64,000 nt of DNA from Mycobacterium syngnathidarum (GCF_001942625.1 NZ_MLCL01000078.1:69707-133706); one strand, 5' to 3'; positions 31,211-40,948 are shown, numbered from the stretch's first letter. Made by a program: numbers and translations. Notes: generated by a model from the letters alone, not told the origin.

Positions 31211-32760
31211 CAGCCACATCCTCCTGATGACGGCGCGGTCTCCGGCGCCCCGATCCGCGGCAACCCCAGGCCGACGCCGGTACGGGGGCGCTGCCCGGCG
31301 GCGTGGGCGTCACCGGCGCGGGTGCGTCGATGCGTGGCCAACGGGGCATCGGCGATCAGGTGATGCGGCGCGGCGCCGGTCACGGTGGTGGTCACGATGT
31401 CGCCGGGCCGAATCCCCTCAGCGTCCGGGCCGGGGCTGAAGTGCACCAGCCTGCCGTCGCGGGCCCGTCCCGACATACGGGCGGTGGCGGCGTCCTTACG
31501 CCCCTCTCCCGTGGCAACCAGCAGTTCGACGGTCCGCCCGATCTGAGCCTGGTTCTCCTGCAGCGAGATTCGCTCCTGCAGCTCGATCAGTCGCTGATAG
31601 CGTTCGGTGACAACCGCTTTCGGCAACTGATCGGGCATTTCGGCAGCCGGGGTACCGGGCCGGATCGAGTACTGGAAGGTGAACGCGCTCGCGAATCGCG
31701 ACTGTTCGACCACATCGAGGGTGGCCTGGAAATCTTCCTCGGTCTCACCCGGGAAACCGACGATGAGATCGGTGGTGATCGCGGCGTCTGGGATCGCGGC
31801 GCGCACCTTGTCGATGATGCCCAGGTAGCGTTCAGCCCGGTACGAGCGCCGCATCGCCTTGAGAATGCGGTCCGAACCGGACTGCAGCGGCATGTGCAAT
31901 GTCGGGCACACGTTCGGAGTCTGCGCCATCGCCTCGATCACATCGTCGGTGAACTCGGCCGGGTGCGGTGAGGTGAACCGCACCCGCTCCAGCCCGTCGA
32001 TGTCGCCGCACGCGCGCAGCAGCTTTGCGAAGGCACTGCGGTCGCGCGGCACCTCCGGGTCGGCAAACGAGACGCCGTAGGCGTTCACGTTCTGGCCCAG
32101 CAGAGTGACCTCGAGCACACCCTGATCGGCCAAGGCCTGCACCTCGGCCAGGATGTCGCCGGGCCGCCGGTCCACCTCTTTGCCACGCAGCGAGGGCACG
32201 ATGCAGAACGTGCAGGTGTTGTTACAACCCACCGAGATCGACACCCAAGCCGCATAAGCGGATTCGCGAGTCGCCGGAAGCGTGGACGGAAACTCCTGCA
32301 GGGCCTCGACGATCTCGACCTGGGCGGTGCGGTTGTGCCGCGCCCGTTCCAGCAACGTGGGCAGCGACCCGATGTTGTGCGTACCGAACACCACGTCGAC
32401 CCACGGGGCGCGTCGCAACACCGAGTCGCGGTCCTTCTGCGCCAGGCATCCGCCGACGGCGATCTGCATGTTCGGATCGGACTGCTTGCGCGGGGCCAGG
32501 TGGCTGAGGTTGCCGTACAGCTTGTTGTCGGCGTTCTCGCGCACCGCGCAGGTGTTGAACACTACGATGTCGGCGTCGGTGCCGTCCTCGGCCCGCCGAT
32601 ATCCGGCGTCCTCGAGCAGGCCCGACAGCCGCTCGGAGTCATGTACGTTCATCTGGCAGCCGTAGGTGCGGACCTGATAGGTGCGCACGTCGCGCTGTTC
32701 CTGTACCGACGACTCTTCGCGCGAGCGCTCGTCCGGCGCCGTCGCGTCCCGGTTCACCAT
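31207..32760 (-). CDS. miaB: tRNA-2-methylthio-N6-dimethylallyladenosine synthase MiaB
   Basis: Radical-SAM methylthiotransferase of 517 aa that converts i6A37 to ms2i6A37. N-terminal cluster ligands lie in YGCQMN, NTCAVRE and GGCLAQ, and the radical-SAM cluster in [10 protein letters not shown]-terminal TRAM domain follows. Start at the ATG 32760; a GTG at 32769 is an alternative. The C-terminus after the TRAM domain is a low-complexity Gly/Pro tail ending in cysteines. Divergent from gluA. Confidence 0.95.
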   Translation of the reverse strand: MVNRDATAPDERSREESSVQEQRDVRTYQVRTYGCQMNVHDSERLSGLLEDAGYRRAEDGTDADIVVFNTCAVRENADNKLYGNLSHLAPRKQSDPNMQIAVGGCLAQKDRDSVLRRAPWVDVVFGTHNIGSLPTLLERARHNRTAQVEIVEALQEFPSTLPATRESAYAAWVSISVGCNNTCTFCIVPSLRGKEVDRRPGDILAEVQALADQGVLEVTLLGQNVNAYGVSFADPEVPRDRSAFAKLLRACGDIDGLERVRFTSPHPAEFTDDVIEAMAQTPNVCPTLHMPLQSGSDRILKAMRRSYRAERYLGIIDKVRAAIPDAAITTDLIVGFPGETEEDFQATLDVVEQSRFASAFTFQYSIRPGTPAAEMPDQLPKAVVTERYQRLIELQERISLQENQAQIGRTVELLVATGEGRKDAATARMSGRARDGRLVHFSPGPDAEGIRPGDIVTTTVTGAAPHHLIADAPLATHRRTRAGDAHAAGQRPRTGVGLGLPRIGAPETAPSSGGCGC

Positions 32761-32861
32761 CGTCGTCACGGCCTCAATGGTACGGACGGGTCCGAAACGT
32801 TAACGCGGCGGATTCATGAGATCCGGGCAGGCCGGACATTCCCTGGGTAAGGTCACCTGCC

Positions 32862-33647
32862 ATGGGAAGCCCCGGCGAGCAGCCGCAGGTCGACAATGCC
32901 GCACGACCAGATGTGCCGATGATCGCGCTGTCGGGGGTCAACAAGCACTTCGGCCCGCTGCACGTTCTCAACGACATCAACCTCGAAGTGGGCCGGGGCC
33001 AGGTGGTCGTGGTGCTGGGCCCGTCGGGTTCGGGCAAGTCCACGCTGTGCCGCACGATCAATCGGCTGGAGACCATCGACTCCGGCAGCATCGAGATCGA
33101 CGGCCAGACCCTGCCGGCCGAGGGGCGCAAGCTGGCCCAGCTGCGCTCGGACGTCGGCATGGTCTTCCAGTCCTTCAACCTGTTCGCGCACAAGACGATC
33201 CTGGAGAACGTCACCCTCGCCCCGGTGAAGGTGCGCCGGAAGTCCAAGGCCGCAGCACGCGAGAAGGCGATGGCCCTGCTGGATCGCGTCGGGGTGGCCA
33301 ACCAAGCCGACAAGTACCCGGCCCAGCTGTCCGGTGGGCAGCAGCAACGCGTGGCCATCGCTCGGTCGTTGGCGATGGACCCGAAGGTGATGCTGTTCGA
33401 CGAGCCGACCAGCGCGCTGGACCCCGAGATGATCAACGAGGTGCTGGCGGTGATGACCTCGTTGGCTTCCGAGGGCATGACAATGGTGGTGATCACCCAC
33501 GAGATGGGTTTCGCCCGCCGGGCATCTGACCGGGTGGCGTTCATGGCCGACGGCGCGATTGTCGAAGACGCTCCACCGGCCGAGTTCTTCGACAATCCGA
33601 AATCCGAACGCGCCAAAGATTTTCTCGGCAAGATCCTGCACCACTGA
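32862..33647 (+). CDS. gluA: Glutamate-type ABC transporter ATP-binding protein
   Basis: ATPase of 261 aa of the polar amino-acid importer family. Walker A GPSGSGKS near residue 52, Q-loop [13 protein letters not shown], signature LSGGQQQR, Walker B VMLFDEP and the switch His in VITHEMG are intact. First gene of a four-gene importer operon, gluABCD-like as in corynebacteria. A second in-frame ATG at 32919 could be the start of the conserved region. Position between miaB and recX is typical of fast-growing mycobacteria. Confidence 0.93.
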   Translation: MGSPGEQPQVDNAARPDVPMIALSGVNKHFGPLHVLNDINLEVGRGQVVVVLGPSGSGKSTLCRTINRLETIDSGSIEIDGQTLPAEGRKLAQLRSDVGMVFQSFNLFAHKTILENVTLAPVKVRRKSKAAAREKAMALLDRVGVANQADKYPAQLSGGQQQRVAIARSLAMDPKVMLFDEPTSALDPEMINEVLAVMTSLASEGMTMVVITHEMGFARRASDRVAFMADGAIVEDAPPAEFFDNPKSERAKDFLGKILHH

Positions 33648-33684
33648 CCTCCGCACTAACGCTGCACCCGAAAGGAACCCGAAC

Positions 33685-34497
33685 ATGCCATCAGCGCCGT
33701 TCAAGTTGGTCGGTACCCTCGCGCTCGCGATCGCCCTCCCCTTCGCCGCGACCGCTTGTGGCGGTGGTGGCGACTCCGGCAAGATCGTCATCGGTACCAA
33801 GTACGACCAGCCCGGGCTCGGCCTGAAGAAGCCCGACGGCACCATGTCCGGGTTCGATGTCGACGTGGCCAAATACGTGGCCAACGAACTCGGTTACCCC
33901 GAGGACAAGATCGAGTGGAAGGAAGCGCCCTCGCCGCAGCGCGAGACGCTGATCCAGAACGGTCAGGTCGAATATATCGCGGGGACCTACTCGATCACCG
34001 ATGCACGCAAGGAGAAGGTCGACTTCGCGGGCCCGTACCTGCTCACCGGGCAGAGCCTGCTGGTGCGCGCCGACAACACCGACATCACCGGGGCAGCTTC
34101 GCTGGAGAACAACAAGAAGCTGTGTTCGGTGTCGGGGTCGACCCCGGCGCAGCGGATCAAGGACGAGTACCCGAAGGTGCAACTGCAGCAGTACGACACG
34201 TACACGCTGTGCCTGGACGCCCTCAAGAGCGGTGCCGTGGACGCGTTGACCACCGACGAGGTGATTCTGGCCGGCTACGCCGCGCAGAGCCCGGGCACGT
34301 TCAAGATCGCTGGTGACACCTTCTCCGAGGAGCGCTACGGCATCGGTCTGAAGAAGGGTGACACCGAGCTGCGCAACAAGATCAACGACGCGCTCGAGAA
34401 GATGGAATCCAGCGGAGCCTGGAAAGAAGCGTTCGAGCGCAACCTCGGCCCCGCGGGTATCACCACCCCGGCGCCGCCCGCCGTCGACCGCAACTGA
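33685..34497 (+). CDS. gluB: Amino-acid ABC transporter substrate-binding lipoprotein
   Basis: Solute-binding protein family 3, 270 aa. A lipoprotein signal ends in ATAC (Cys25) followed by a Gly stretch. KIVIGTKYDQPGLG opens the mature domain, and the family motif GFDVDVAKYVANELG and the hinge segment DFAGPYLLTGQ follow. The ligand is probably glutamate or glutamine by similarity of the operon to gluABCD, not by a decisive motif. RBS AAAGGAA at 33671-33677. Confidence 0.92.
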   Translation: MPSAPFKLVGTLALAIALPFAATACGGGGDSGKIVIGTKYDQPGLGLKKPDGTMSGFDVDVAKYVANELGYPEDKIEWKEAPSPQRETLIQNGQVEYIAGTYSITDARKEKVDFAGPYLLTGQSLLVRADNTDITGAASLENNKKLCSVSGSTPAQRIKDEYPKVQLQQYDTYTLCLDALKSGAVDALTTDEVILAGYAAQSPGTFKIAGDTFSEERYGIGLKKGDTELRNKINDALEKMESSGAWKEAFERNLGPAGITTPAPPAVDRN

Positions 34498-34515
34498 GCC
34501 GGTAGCGCGCCGATT

Positions 34516-35196
34516 GTGGAGATATTCGACGCATACCGCGACCAGATATTCGCGGCGTTCTGGACCACGATCCAGCTGACGGTGTACTCCGCGATCGGTG
34601 CGCTGATCCTGGGCACGGTGCTGGCCGCCATGCGGCTGGCACCGGTGCCGGTGCTGAACTGGCTCGGCGCCGCCTACGTGAACGTCATCCGCAACACTCC
34701 CCTGACCCTGATCATCGTGTTCTGTGCACTCGGGGTCGGTCAGACACTACGGATCACGCTGGTCGACCCGCATTCACCGACATCGATCGCCGACAGCAAC
34801 TTTCGGCTGGCCGTACTCGGATTGACGGTCTATACCGCGTCTTTCGTATGCGAGACGGTGCGATCCGGGGTCAACACGGTGCCCATGGGTCAGGCCGAGG
34901 CGGCCCGGTCGCTGGGCTTGACCTTCGGGCAGAACCTGCGACTGATCCTGCTGCCCCAGGCATTTCGTGCAGTGATCATTCCGCTGGGATCGGTGTTGAT
35001 CGCATTGACGAAGAACACCACGATCGCCTCGGCGATCGGCGTGGCGGAAGCGGCGCTGTTGATGAAGGAGATGATCGAGTCGACTGCGGCAGTGCTCACC
35101 GTCGGCGCCATCATGGCCGCCGGGTTCATCCTGCTGACATTGCCGATGGGGCTGTTGTTCGGCTGGTTGGGTAAGCGCTTGGCGGTGGCACGGTGA
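34516..35196 (+). CDS. gluC: Amino-acid ABC transporter permease
   Basis: Membrane permease of 226 aa (HisM/GlnP type) with about five helices. The binding-protein-dependent transport signature SGVNTVPMGQAEAARSLGLTF (EAA loop) is visible at about residue 118. GTG start at 34516. Its stop overlaps the ATG of a repetitive micro-ORF (TGATG), so the next unit is translationally coupled. Confidence 0.92.
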   Translation: MEIFDAYRDQIFAAFWTTIQLTVYSAIGALILGTVLAAMRLAPVPVLNWLGAAYVNVIRNTPLTLIIVFCALGVGQTLRITLVDPHSPTSIADSNFRLAVLGLTVYTASFVCETVRSGVNTVPMGQAEAARSLGLTFGQNLRLILLPQAFRAVIIPLGSVLIALTKNTTIASAIGVAEAALLMKEMIESTAAVLTVGAIMAAGFILLTLPMGLLFGWLGKRLAVAR

Positions 35197-35316
35197 TGAG
35201 CGCTTGCGCGAAGAACGAACCCACACCGATGAGCGCTTGCGCGAAGAACGAACCCACACCGATGAGCGCTTGCGCGAAGAACGAACCCACACCGATGAGC
35301 GCTTGCGCGAAGAACG
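35195..35316 (+). repeat. 33-bp tandem repeat, three full and one partial copy
   Basis: Identical units at 35195-35227, 35228-35260 and 35261-35293 each begin GATGAGCGCTTGCGCGAAGA, followed by a 23-nt partial fourth copy at 35294-35316. They lie between the two permease genes, and the period is a multiple of three. A possible VNTR. Confidence 0.9.
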
Positions 35317-35330
35317 GACAGGCACGGTAA
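35196..35330 (+). CDS. Repeat-encoded 44-aa micro-ORF linking gluC and gluD
   Basis: The frame through the repeat reads MSACAKNEPTP three times and then MSACAKNGQAR, 44 codons, with an ATG in every unit. It opens inside gluC's stop (TGATG at 35194-35198) and closes inside gluD's start (TAATG at 35328-35332), so ribosomes could pass from gluC through it to gluD. Whether it makes a stable product is unknown; the simplest reading is a translational bridge expanded by slippage. Copy number changes would preserve the frame. Confidence 0.45.
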   Translation: MSACAKNEPTPMSACAKNEPTPMSACAKNEPTPMSACAKNGQAR

Positions 35331-36238
35331 TGGCCGCATCGGTGCTGTTCGACGCCCCGGGTCCCAGGGCACGGGTACGCAACAACGTACTGACGGTGCT
35401 CGCCGCGTTCGCCGCGCTCGCACTGATCGCCTTCGTGCTCTTCCGGTTGTGGGAGAAAGACCAACTCCAGCCCGCCAAGTGGAAGCCGTTCCTCACCTCG
35501 GACCCGTGGGTCACCTACGTGTTGCCCGGCATCGAGGGAACGTTGACGGCTGCGGCGATATCGATCGTTCTGGCCCTGGTGCTCGGCTTGATGCTCGGTA
35601 TTGGTCGCCTGGCGCCGATCGCGCCGATCCGATGGACCTGCGCGGTCATCGTGGAGTTCTTCCGCGCCGTGCCGGTGCTGATCATGATGCTGTTCGCGTT
35701 CTTCCTCTACAGCATGCTCGACTTCGGGACGTTCGACGAGTTCTTGACCAGGCACGTGGCGCTGGCCGGCGTGGTGACCGGGTTGACCCTCTACAACGGC
35801 GCGGTGATTGCCGAAATCGTTCGGGCCGGCGTCCATTCCCTTCCTCGTGGCCAGCAGGAGGCTGCGTGGTCGCTGGGATTGACGTGGACGCAGACCATGC
35901 GCCTGATCCTGTTGCCGCAGGCCATCACCGCGATGCTGCCGGTGCTGGTTTCGCAACTGGTCGTGGTGCTCAAGGACACCGCAATCGGTTATCAGATCAC
36001 GTTCGTGGAGATGGTTCGCCAGGGCACGAACATCGGGTCGGCCTACGGCAACATCCTGCCCGCACTGATCGTCATCGCGATCTTGATGATCAGCGTCAAC
36101 ATGGCATTGTCGTCGTTGGCCACCAGGATCGAGCAGCGCTTGCGTCGTTCCAGCCGCGGGCCCGCGCCACTCGAGCCCGAGGAGGTCGAGCAGGAGGGCG
36201 CACCGGGCGCACAGATGTTGCACCCCCCACGCGACTGA
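35330..36238 (+). CDS. gluD: Amino-acid ABC transporter permease
   Basis: Second permease of 302 aa of the importer. An N-terminal hydrophobic helix (about residue 20-40) and five further helices follow, with the EAA signature GVHSLPRGQQEAAWSLGLTW near residue 170. The C-terminal tail is Pro/Glu-rich. I start at the ATG 35330, which overlaps the stop of the repetitive micro-ORF (TAATG). Reading from a TTG at 35204 instead would append an Arg/Glu-rich N-terminus from the tandem repeat, which is unlikely. Ends at recX's 3' border. Confidence 0.9.
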   Translation: MAASVLFDAPGPRARVRNNVLTVLAAFAALALIAFVLFRLWEKDQLQPAKWKPFLTSDPWVTYVLPGIEGTLTAAAISIVLALVLGLMLGIGRLAPIAPIRWTCAVIVEFFRAVPVLIMMLFAFFLYSMLDFGTFDEFLTRHVALAGVVTGLTLYNGAVIAEIVRAGVHSLPRGQQEAAWSLGLTWTQTMRLILLPQAITAMLPVLVSQLVVVLKDTAIGYQITFVEMVRQGTNIGSAYGNILPALIVIAILMISVNMALSSLATRIEQRLRRSSRGPAPLEPEEVEQEGAPGAQMLHPPRD

Positions 36239-36802
36239 TCACACCCGGCGGCGCTCCCGTTCGGCGGCAAGCTCGACACTGACGACGTCGAAGGCCATCG
36301 ACTGGTTGTAGCCACGACGGGCCAGCATGCCGACCAATCGGCGAGTCACCTTCACATCGCCGTCCTCGTCATCGAGCCGTTCACGACGCAGCTTGTCGCG
36401 GACCAACTGCTCGGCCCGTTGTCGCTCGGCCGCCGGATCCAGATCGGCCAGTGCAGCGTCGATGACGTCATTGTCGACGCCCTTCTTGCGGAGTTCGACG
36501 GCCAAGGCGCGCTTGCCTTTTCCCGCGTTGGCGTGCCGTGACCGCACCCACTGCTCGGCGAAGTCCTCGTCATCGATCAGCCCGACCTCGGTGAGCCGGT
36601 CGAGCACTTTGGCGCTGAGGTCTTCTTCGTAGCCCCGTTTGGTGAGCTGCTCGGTCAACTCGGCGCGGGTGCGGGCCCGTACGGTGAGCAGGCGCAGACA
36701 GACGTTCTTGGCCTGTTCCTCGCGTTTGCGAGGATCCTGCGCCTGCTCCCCCTCGGGCGTACCCGACGGCTCAGAAATCAACCGGGGCGGGAAGGACGTC
36801 AT
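36239..36802 (-). CDS. recX: Regulatory protein RecX
   Basis: Inhibitor of RecA filaments and recombinase activity, 187 aa. It has the three-helix repeats of the family: [39 protein letters not shown], and a C-terminal [17 protein letters not shown]. The ATG lies inside recA's 3' end, giving a 32-bp overlap, so both are co-transcribed and translation is coupled, as known for mycobacterial recA-recX. Length is typical. Confidence 0.95.
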   Translation of the reverse strand: MTSFPPRLISEPSGTPEGEQAQDPRKREEQAKNVCLRLLTVRARTRAELTEQLTKRGYEEDLSAKVLDRLTEVGLIDDEDFAEQWVRSRHANAGKGKRALAVELRKKGVDNDVIDAALADLDPAAERQRAEQLVRDKLRRERLDDEDGDVKVTRRLVGMLARRGYNQSMAFDVVSVELAAERERRRV

Positions 36803-37826
36803 CAGCGGTCGCCTCGGCGGTCACCACGGCACCGATACCGAGCTTTTCCTTGATCTTCTTCTCGACCTCGTTCGCGACGTCGACGTTTTCCAGCAGGAAC
36901 TTGCGGGCGTTCTCCTTGCCCTGGCCCAGCTGCTCACCCTCATAGGTGAACCAGGACCCGGACTTGCGGATGAAGCCGTGCTCGACACCCATGTCGATGA
37001 GCGAACCTTCGCGGCTGATGCCCTGGCCGTACAGGATGTCGAACTCGGCCTGCTTGAACGGCGGCGACACCTTGTTCTTGACGACCTTGACGCGCGTGCG
37101 GTTACCGACCGCGTCGGTGCCGTCCTTGAGTGTCTCGATGCGACGCACGTCCAGGCGGACCGAGGCATAGAACTTCAAAGCCTTACCGCCCGTGGTGGTT
37201 TCGGGCGAGCCGAACATCACGCCGATCTTCTCGCGGAGCTGGTTGATGAAGATCGCGGTGGTACCCGAGTTGTTCAGCGCGCCGGTCATCTTGCGCAGCG
37301 CCTGGCTCATCAGGCGGGCTTGCAGGCCGACATGGCTGTCACCCATCTCGCCCTCGATCTCAGCGCGGGGCACCAGGGCGGCCACCGAGTCGATCACCAG
37401 GATGTCCAGCGCGCCCGAGCGCACCAACATGTCGGCGATCTCCAGCGCCTGCTCGCCGGTGTCCGGCTGGCTCACCAGCAGCGAATCGGTGTCCACACCG
37501 AGCTTCTTGGCGTACTCGGGATCCAGGGCATGCTCGGCGTCGATGAACGCCGCGATGCCGCCGGCGGCCTGGGCGTTGGCCACCGCATGCAGCGCCACAG
37601 TGGTCTTACCCGAGGATTCCGGGCCATAGATCTCGACCACCCGGCCGCGCGGCAGGCCGCCGATGCCGAGGGCCACATCCAGGGAGATCGAACCGGTGGG
37701 GATCACCGAAATCGGCTGGCGCACCTCCTCGCCGAGGCGCATCACCGAGCCTTTACCGAAGTTCTTGTCGATCTGGGCCATCGCCAGTTCGAGCGCTTTT
37801 TCGCGATCAGGGGCCTGCTGCGCCAT
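36771..37826 (-). CDS. recA: Recombinase RecA
   Basis: Central homologous-recombination ATPase and SOS co-protease, 351 aa. Walker A GPESSGKT is at residues 68-75, and the [12 protein letters not shown] and loop L2 ([15 protein letters not shown]) segments are present. The M. tuberculosis recA carries an intein; this gene has none. An SOS box lies at 37929-37944, about 100 bp upstream of the ATG. Confidence 0.98.
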   Translation of the reverse strand: MAQQAPDREKALELAMAQIDKNFGKGSVMRLGEEVRQPISVIPTGSISLDVALGIGGLPRGRVVEIYGPESSGKTTVALHAVANAQAAGGIAAFIDAEHALDPEYAKKLGVDTDSLLVSQPDTGEQALEIADMLVRSGALDILVIDSVAALVPRAEIEGEMGDSHVGLQARLMSQALRKMTGALNNSGTTAIFINQLREKIGVMFGSPETTTGGKALKFYASVRLDVRRIETLKDGTDAVGNRTRVKVVKNKVSPPFKQAEFDILYGQGISREGSLIDMGVEHGFIRKSGSWFTYEGEQLGQGKENARKFLLENVDVANEVEKKIKEKLGIGAVVTAEATADDVLPAPVDF

Positions 37827-37928
37827 GATGGTGCCTCTCCAAGTAGTCGTGTTGACCGGTGTTCCGATCGGTTGGCCGTGACGCTAGGCCAGGGCACCGA
37901 CAAGTCGGTCGAACACCGCCCACACTAG

Positions 37929-37944
37929 ACGAACATCTGTTCGA
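37929..37944 (-). promoter_or_regulatory. SOS box upstream of recA
   Basis: ACGAACATCTGTTCGA on the plus strand (TCGAACAGATGTTCGT on the minus strand) matches TCGAAC-N4-GTTCGA with one substitution in the right arm. It sits about 100 nt upstream of the recA start. Confidence 0.85.
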
Positions 37945-37974
37945 CTCAAGTGGACACGCCGGAGATGATCTCGG

Positions 37975-38178
37975 TCAGTGACGCCAGTTCGGAAAGTTGT
38001 CGAGATCCCGCAGCGTCAGGACGAAGCCGAATGCGCCGACGGCGATGGCCAGGAAATATCCGAGGGCGGCCTGCCAGCCACTCAGAGTTGACGCGACCAA
38101 CCAGCACAGCAGAACCGCTGCGATCACCAGCAGGACACCGTAGAGGGGCGTCCGCATCGGATGGTCACCGAGACCCAT
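37975..38178 (-). CDS. Small two-helix membrane protein
   Basis: Protein of 67 aa with two transmembrane helices (about 12-31 and 36-55) and a short C-terminal RDLDNFPNWRH. It may be translated from a leaderless transcript: a TATACC box ends 7 nt before the ATG at 38178. A second ATG lies at 38157. Not recognised; it lies between recA and a DUF3046 gene on the same strand. Confidence 0.55.
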   Translation of the reverse strand: MGLGDHPMRTPLYGVLLVIAAVLLCWLVASTLSGWQAALGYFLAIAVGAFGFVLTLRDLDNFPNWRH

Positions 38179-38249
38179 GACTCCGGTATACGCCGAAAAT
38201 CTGCGCAGGGGAAGCCGGTGGCCTCCCCGCGGAAGTCACCACTGAACGC

Positions 38250-38444
38250 TCACCACTGGTCACGGGGAACGTCGAAATCCGCGCACAGTGCCCGCCACAC
38301 ATTGCGCGGCTCCTCGCCGTCCTCGATGGCCTGTGCGGCCGTCCGGCCGTCGAGGGCACTGAGCACGTGGTCGACGAGCAGCGAACGGCCTCGCATCGTG
38401 CCGAACTGGCCGTCCACGAGCTCATTGAATTCCGTCAGCCGCAC
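38250..38444 (-). CDS. DUF3046 protein (Rv2738c-like)
   Basis: Small soluble protein of 64 aa with the DUF3046 features MRLTEFNELVDGQFG, SLLVDHVLSALDGRTA and the C-terminal VWRALCADFDVP. GTG start. It is conserved next to recA in mycobacteria as Rv2738c. Function unknown. It follows the glycosyltransferase gene by 9 bp on the same strand. Confidence 0.85.
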   Translation of the reverse strand: MRLTEFNELVDGQFGTMRGRSLLVDHVLSALDGRTAAQAIEDGEEPRNVWRALCADFDVPRDQW

Positions 38445-38453
38445 GAGCCCAAC

Positions 38454-39626
38454 CTACCCAGTGCGCACGAGTGCGTCATGGCACACCCGTACCGGATCTG
38501 CCACCTCGTCCGCCGAGGTTCCGGCGCGCCGGGCGGCCGCGCGGTATGACGGTGAAGCGAGCACGGTACCGACGGCGGCCGTCAGCGCCTCGCCCGAAAG
38601 GGGGCGCACCAGCTGCCCACTACCTTGGCGCACAACGCGATTGGCGAGCTCCCACTGATCACCGCCACCGGGTACCACGACCATCGGCACACCGGCCAGA
38701 AGTGCCTTGGACACCAGGCCGTGCCCGCCGCCGCAGATCACCAGGTCGGCCCGCGACAACAACTCGTCCTGCCGGCCCAGGCCCACCGCCGCCCACGGAG
38801 GCACCTCGAGTTCGGCGCCACCCAGTCGCGACACCACCACCCGGGCGCCCGCCGGCAGCGTGTCGCCGGGGCGCAACGATTCCAGGACCAACTCGGCCAT
38901 CCCCTGCGTACCGGTGGTCGCAGTAGACGGCGCCACCATCACGACCGGTCCCGATCCCGGCGGCACGGTCAGTACCGCGTCGGTGGGCTCGAAATGCAAC
39001 GGGCCCACCACCACGGCCTCGGCCGGCCAATCCGGACGCGGCACCTCAAGCGCGGGCAGGGTGGCGATCAGCCGACGCCGCGGCCCGGGATCGACCGGTG
39101 GAAGGCCGATGTCGGCCCGTACCGCAGCCCGCTGGGCCAGACCGGCCCGGATCGATCTCGCGGTCAGGGCGCGCATGACGGTGTCGCGAAGACGTCCACG
39201 CAGGCCGACCCCGGGGGCCAACCCACTGCCGATCGGCGGCAACCCCTTCGACGGCAGGTACAGCGGATGCGGATTCAGCTCGACCCACGGCAATCCGAGC
39301 AGTTCGGCGGCCATCCCCCCACAGGCGGTGATGACGTCGGAGACGACGAGGTCCGGTTGCAGCTCCCGCAGGCCGGGGAGGTTGAGCTGGGCCATCCGCG
39401 CGGCACGCTGGTGGATCTTGGCTCCGGCATCGGCATCGTCGTCGGCATCGGTCACATCGAGGCCGACGAGTTCGGCCGCCTCGACCCCGGCCGCTCGCGC
39501 GGTATCGAGCCATTCGACGCCGGTCAGCAGCGTCGGGACATCCCCCGCGGCCAGGAACTTCAAGCACAACGCCAGGGCCGGGAAGGCATGCCCGGGATCC
39601 GGCCCGGCGACCACTGCTACGCGCAC
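38454..39626 (-). CDS. Glycosyltransferase, GT1/MGT type (Rv2739c-like)
   Basis: Protein of 390 aa with the two-domain GT-B fold. The N-terminus VAVVAGPDPGHAFPALALC is the acceptor-domain opener. The C-terminal donor motif contains ICGGGHGLVSKALLAGVP and PGGGDQWELANRV, typical of UDP-glucuronosyl/macrolide glycosyltransferases. It would transfer a sugar from a nucleotide donor to a small hydrophobic acceptor; both are unknown. Matches the Rv2739c position beside ephG. Confidence 0.88.
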   Translation of the reverse strand: MRVAVVAGPDPGHAFPALALCLKFLAAGDVPTLLTGVEWLDTARAAGVEAAELVGLDVTDADDDADAGAKIHQRAARMAQLNLPGLRELQPDLVVSDVITACGGMAAELLGLPWVELNPHPLYLPSKGLPPIGSGLAPGVGLRGRLRDTVMRALTARSIRAGLAQRAAVRADIGLPPVDPGPRRRLIATLPALEVPRPDWPAEAVVVGPLHFEPTDAVLTVPPGSGPVVMVAPSTATTGTQGMAELVLESLRPGDTLPAGARVVVSRLGGAELEVPPWAAVGLGRQDELLSRADLVICGGGHGLVSKALLAGVPMVVVPGGGDQWELANRVVRQGSGQLVRPLSGEALTAAVGTVLASPSYRAAARRAGTSADEVADPVRVCHDALVRTG

Positions 39627-39667
39627 CGGGCTACCTTGCCACAGCCTTCCCGCACTAGGCTTCGGGC

Positions 39668-40102
39668 ATGGCTGACCAATCCACCACCGCAGCTGCGTCG
39701 CAGACCAGCACGGTCGAGACGTTCCTCAACGCACTGCAGGAACAGGATTTCGACACCGCCGAGAACGCATTGGCGCAGAACCTCGTCTACCAGAACGTCG
39801 GCCTGCCGACGATCTATGGGCGTAATCGCGCGATAAAGCTGTTTCGCTCCATGGAGGGGCGAGCCGGTTTCGAGGTGAAGATCCACCGGATTGCCGCCGA
39901 TGGTGCGGCCGTGCTGACCGAACGCACCGATGCGCTGGTGTTCGGCCCGGTCCGTCTGCAGTTCTGGGTGTGCGGTGTCTTCGAGGTGCACGAAGGCCGA
40001 ATCACCCTGTGGCGGGACTACTTCGACTTCCTCGACATGTTCAAGGCCACGCTGCGCGGGCTGGCCGGGGTGGTCGTACCGTCGTTGCGGCCCTCGCTGT
40101 AG
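39668..40102 (+). CDS. ephG: Limonene-1,2-epoxide hydrolase family protein (EphG-like)
   Basis: Epoxide hydrolase of 144 aa with the cystatin-like LEH fold. The catalytic Asp-Arg-Asp set is visible as RTD in LTERTDAL and Asp in WRDYFD, with Tyr and Asn in LVYQNVG. M. tuberculosis Rv2740 (EphG) hydrolyses epoxides including cholesterol derivatives. ATG at 39668. Divergent from the glycosyltransferase with 41 bp between them. Confidence 0.92.
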   Translation: MADQSTTAAASQTSTVETFLNALQEQDFDTAENALAQNLVYQNVGLPTIYGRNRAIKLFRSMEGRAGFEVKIHRIAADGAAVLTERTDALVFGPVRLQFWVCGVFEVHEGRITLWRDYFDFLDMFKATLRGLAGVVVPSLRPSL

Positions 40103-40109
40103 CGCCGGG

Positions 40110-40928
40110 TCACGCGCGGCGCAGCTGACCGAGTTCGTCGAACGCCTGCGCCCAGCCGATCAGACGATCGGTGGCGCCGGTCAGCTCGCTGCGGTAACGC
40201 TGCTGCGCCAACGGCGACGCCGCGCCCTGGCCGCTGTTCACCGTCGACACCAGCTGGGCTGCGGCGGTGACCATCTCGTTGTATTGCCGCACACCTTGAC
40301 CGAGTTGGGCGGTGAACGCGTTGATGGTCGGCACCAGATGCTGGCGCGACTGCGGGGCGTTGCTGATCGCCCGCTCCATCGACACCACCTCGGTGGCGGT
40401 GGCCGCCATCGTCCGCGCCGTGTGATTGGCCACCGCGGTCAGCTCACGCAGTTCGTCGGCCGGAAGCATCCGACCGCGCTCCAGCACGCCGAGCAACGAG
40501 AACATGCCGCGTTCGGAGGCCATCAGCGCCGCCATGGGCTGACGCGCCGCCGAACCCCACGGCGGCAACCGGCGTCCGGCCACGGGTCGCTGCGCCGGAA
40601 GCGGTTCCGCGCGCAGCCACCGGTAGCGCAGCCAGAACAGCGTGGCCGGGAAGGCCGCGCCGGCTGCGAGCGCTCCACTGATGATCAGGCCCCAGACGGG
40701 TGTGCTCCACGACGCCAGCAGCGCCGTCACCAGTACCCAGAACACGCTGGACAAGGTGAAGAACACCCCGAAGCGCAGTGCCCACCGCCGCTTGCGCAAC
40801 AGCTTTGCGCGCGGATCGGCGGCGGCACTGAGCTTTTCGGTCAGCGCACCGGACAGATCGGCCGCGGTGTCGATGGCCCGCTGCGCCAGCGATCTCCAGG
40901 TGTCCGGTCGTCCGGTCTTGACAGCCAT
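40110..40928 (-). CDS. pspM: Phage-shock envelope stress protein PspM (Rv2743c-like)
   Basis: Membrane protein of 272 aa. Two transmembrane helices (about residues 52-72 and 79-99) follow a basic N-terminal region, and a C-terminal cytoplasmic helical domain contains ASERGMFSLLGVL. In M. tuberculosis PspM binds PspA and anchors the response at the membrane. The partner pspN (Rv2742c) is not present downstream; an ephG-like gene abuts. Same strand as pspA with 20 bp between. Confidence 0.85.
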   Translation of the reverse strand: MAVKTGRPDTWRSLAQRAIDTAADLSGALTEKLSAAADPRAKLLRKRRWALRFGVFFTLSSVFWVLVTALLASWSTPVWGLIISGALAAGAAFPATLFWLRYRWLRAEPLPAQRPVAGRRLPPWGSAARQPMAALMASERGMFSLLGVLERGRMLPADELRELTAVANHTARTMAATATEVVSMERAISNAPQSRQHLVPTINAFTAQLGQGVRQYNEMVTAAAQLVSTVNSGQGAASPLAQQRYRSELTGATDRLIGWAQAFDELGQLRRA

Positions 40929-40948
40929 GATCTAACCCACTCGAATCG

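Noticed and set aside
35195..35316. CRISPR-like array
   Set aside because: The repeats are directly adjacent with no spacers and no cas genes nearby; a tandem VNTR explains them.
35204..35329. Extended N-terminus of the second permease encoded by the repeat
   Set aside because: It needs a TTG start, gives an Arg/Glu-rich tail before a normal signal helix, and a coupled ATG at 35330 is available.
36771..37826. RecA intein
   Set aside because: The reading frame is uninterrupted and of normal length; M. tuberculosis has the intein, this gene does not.
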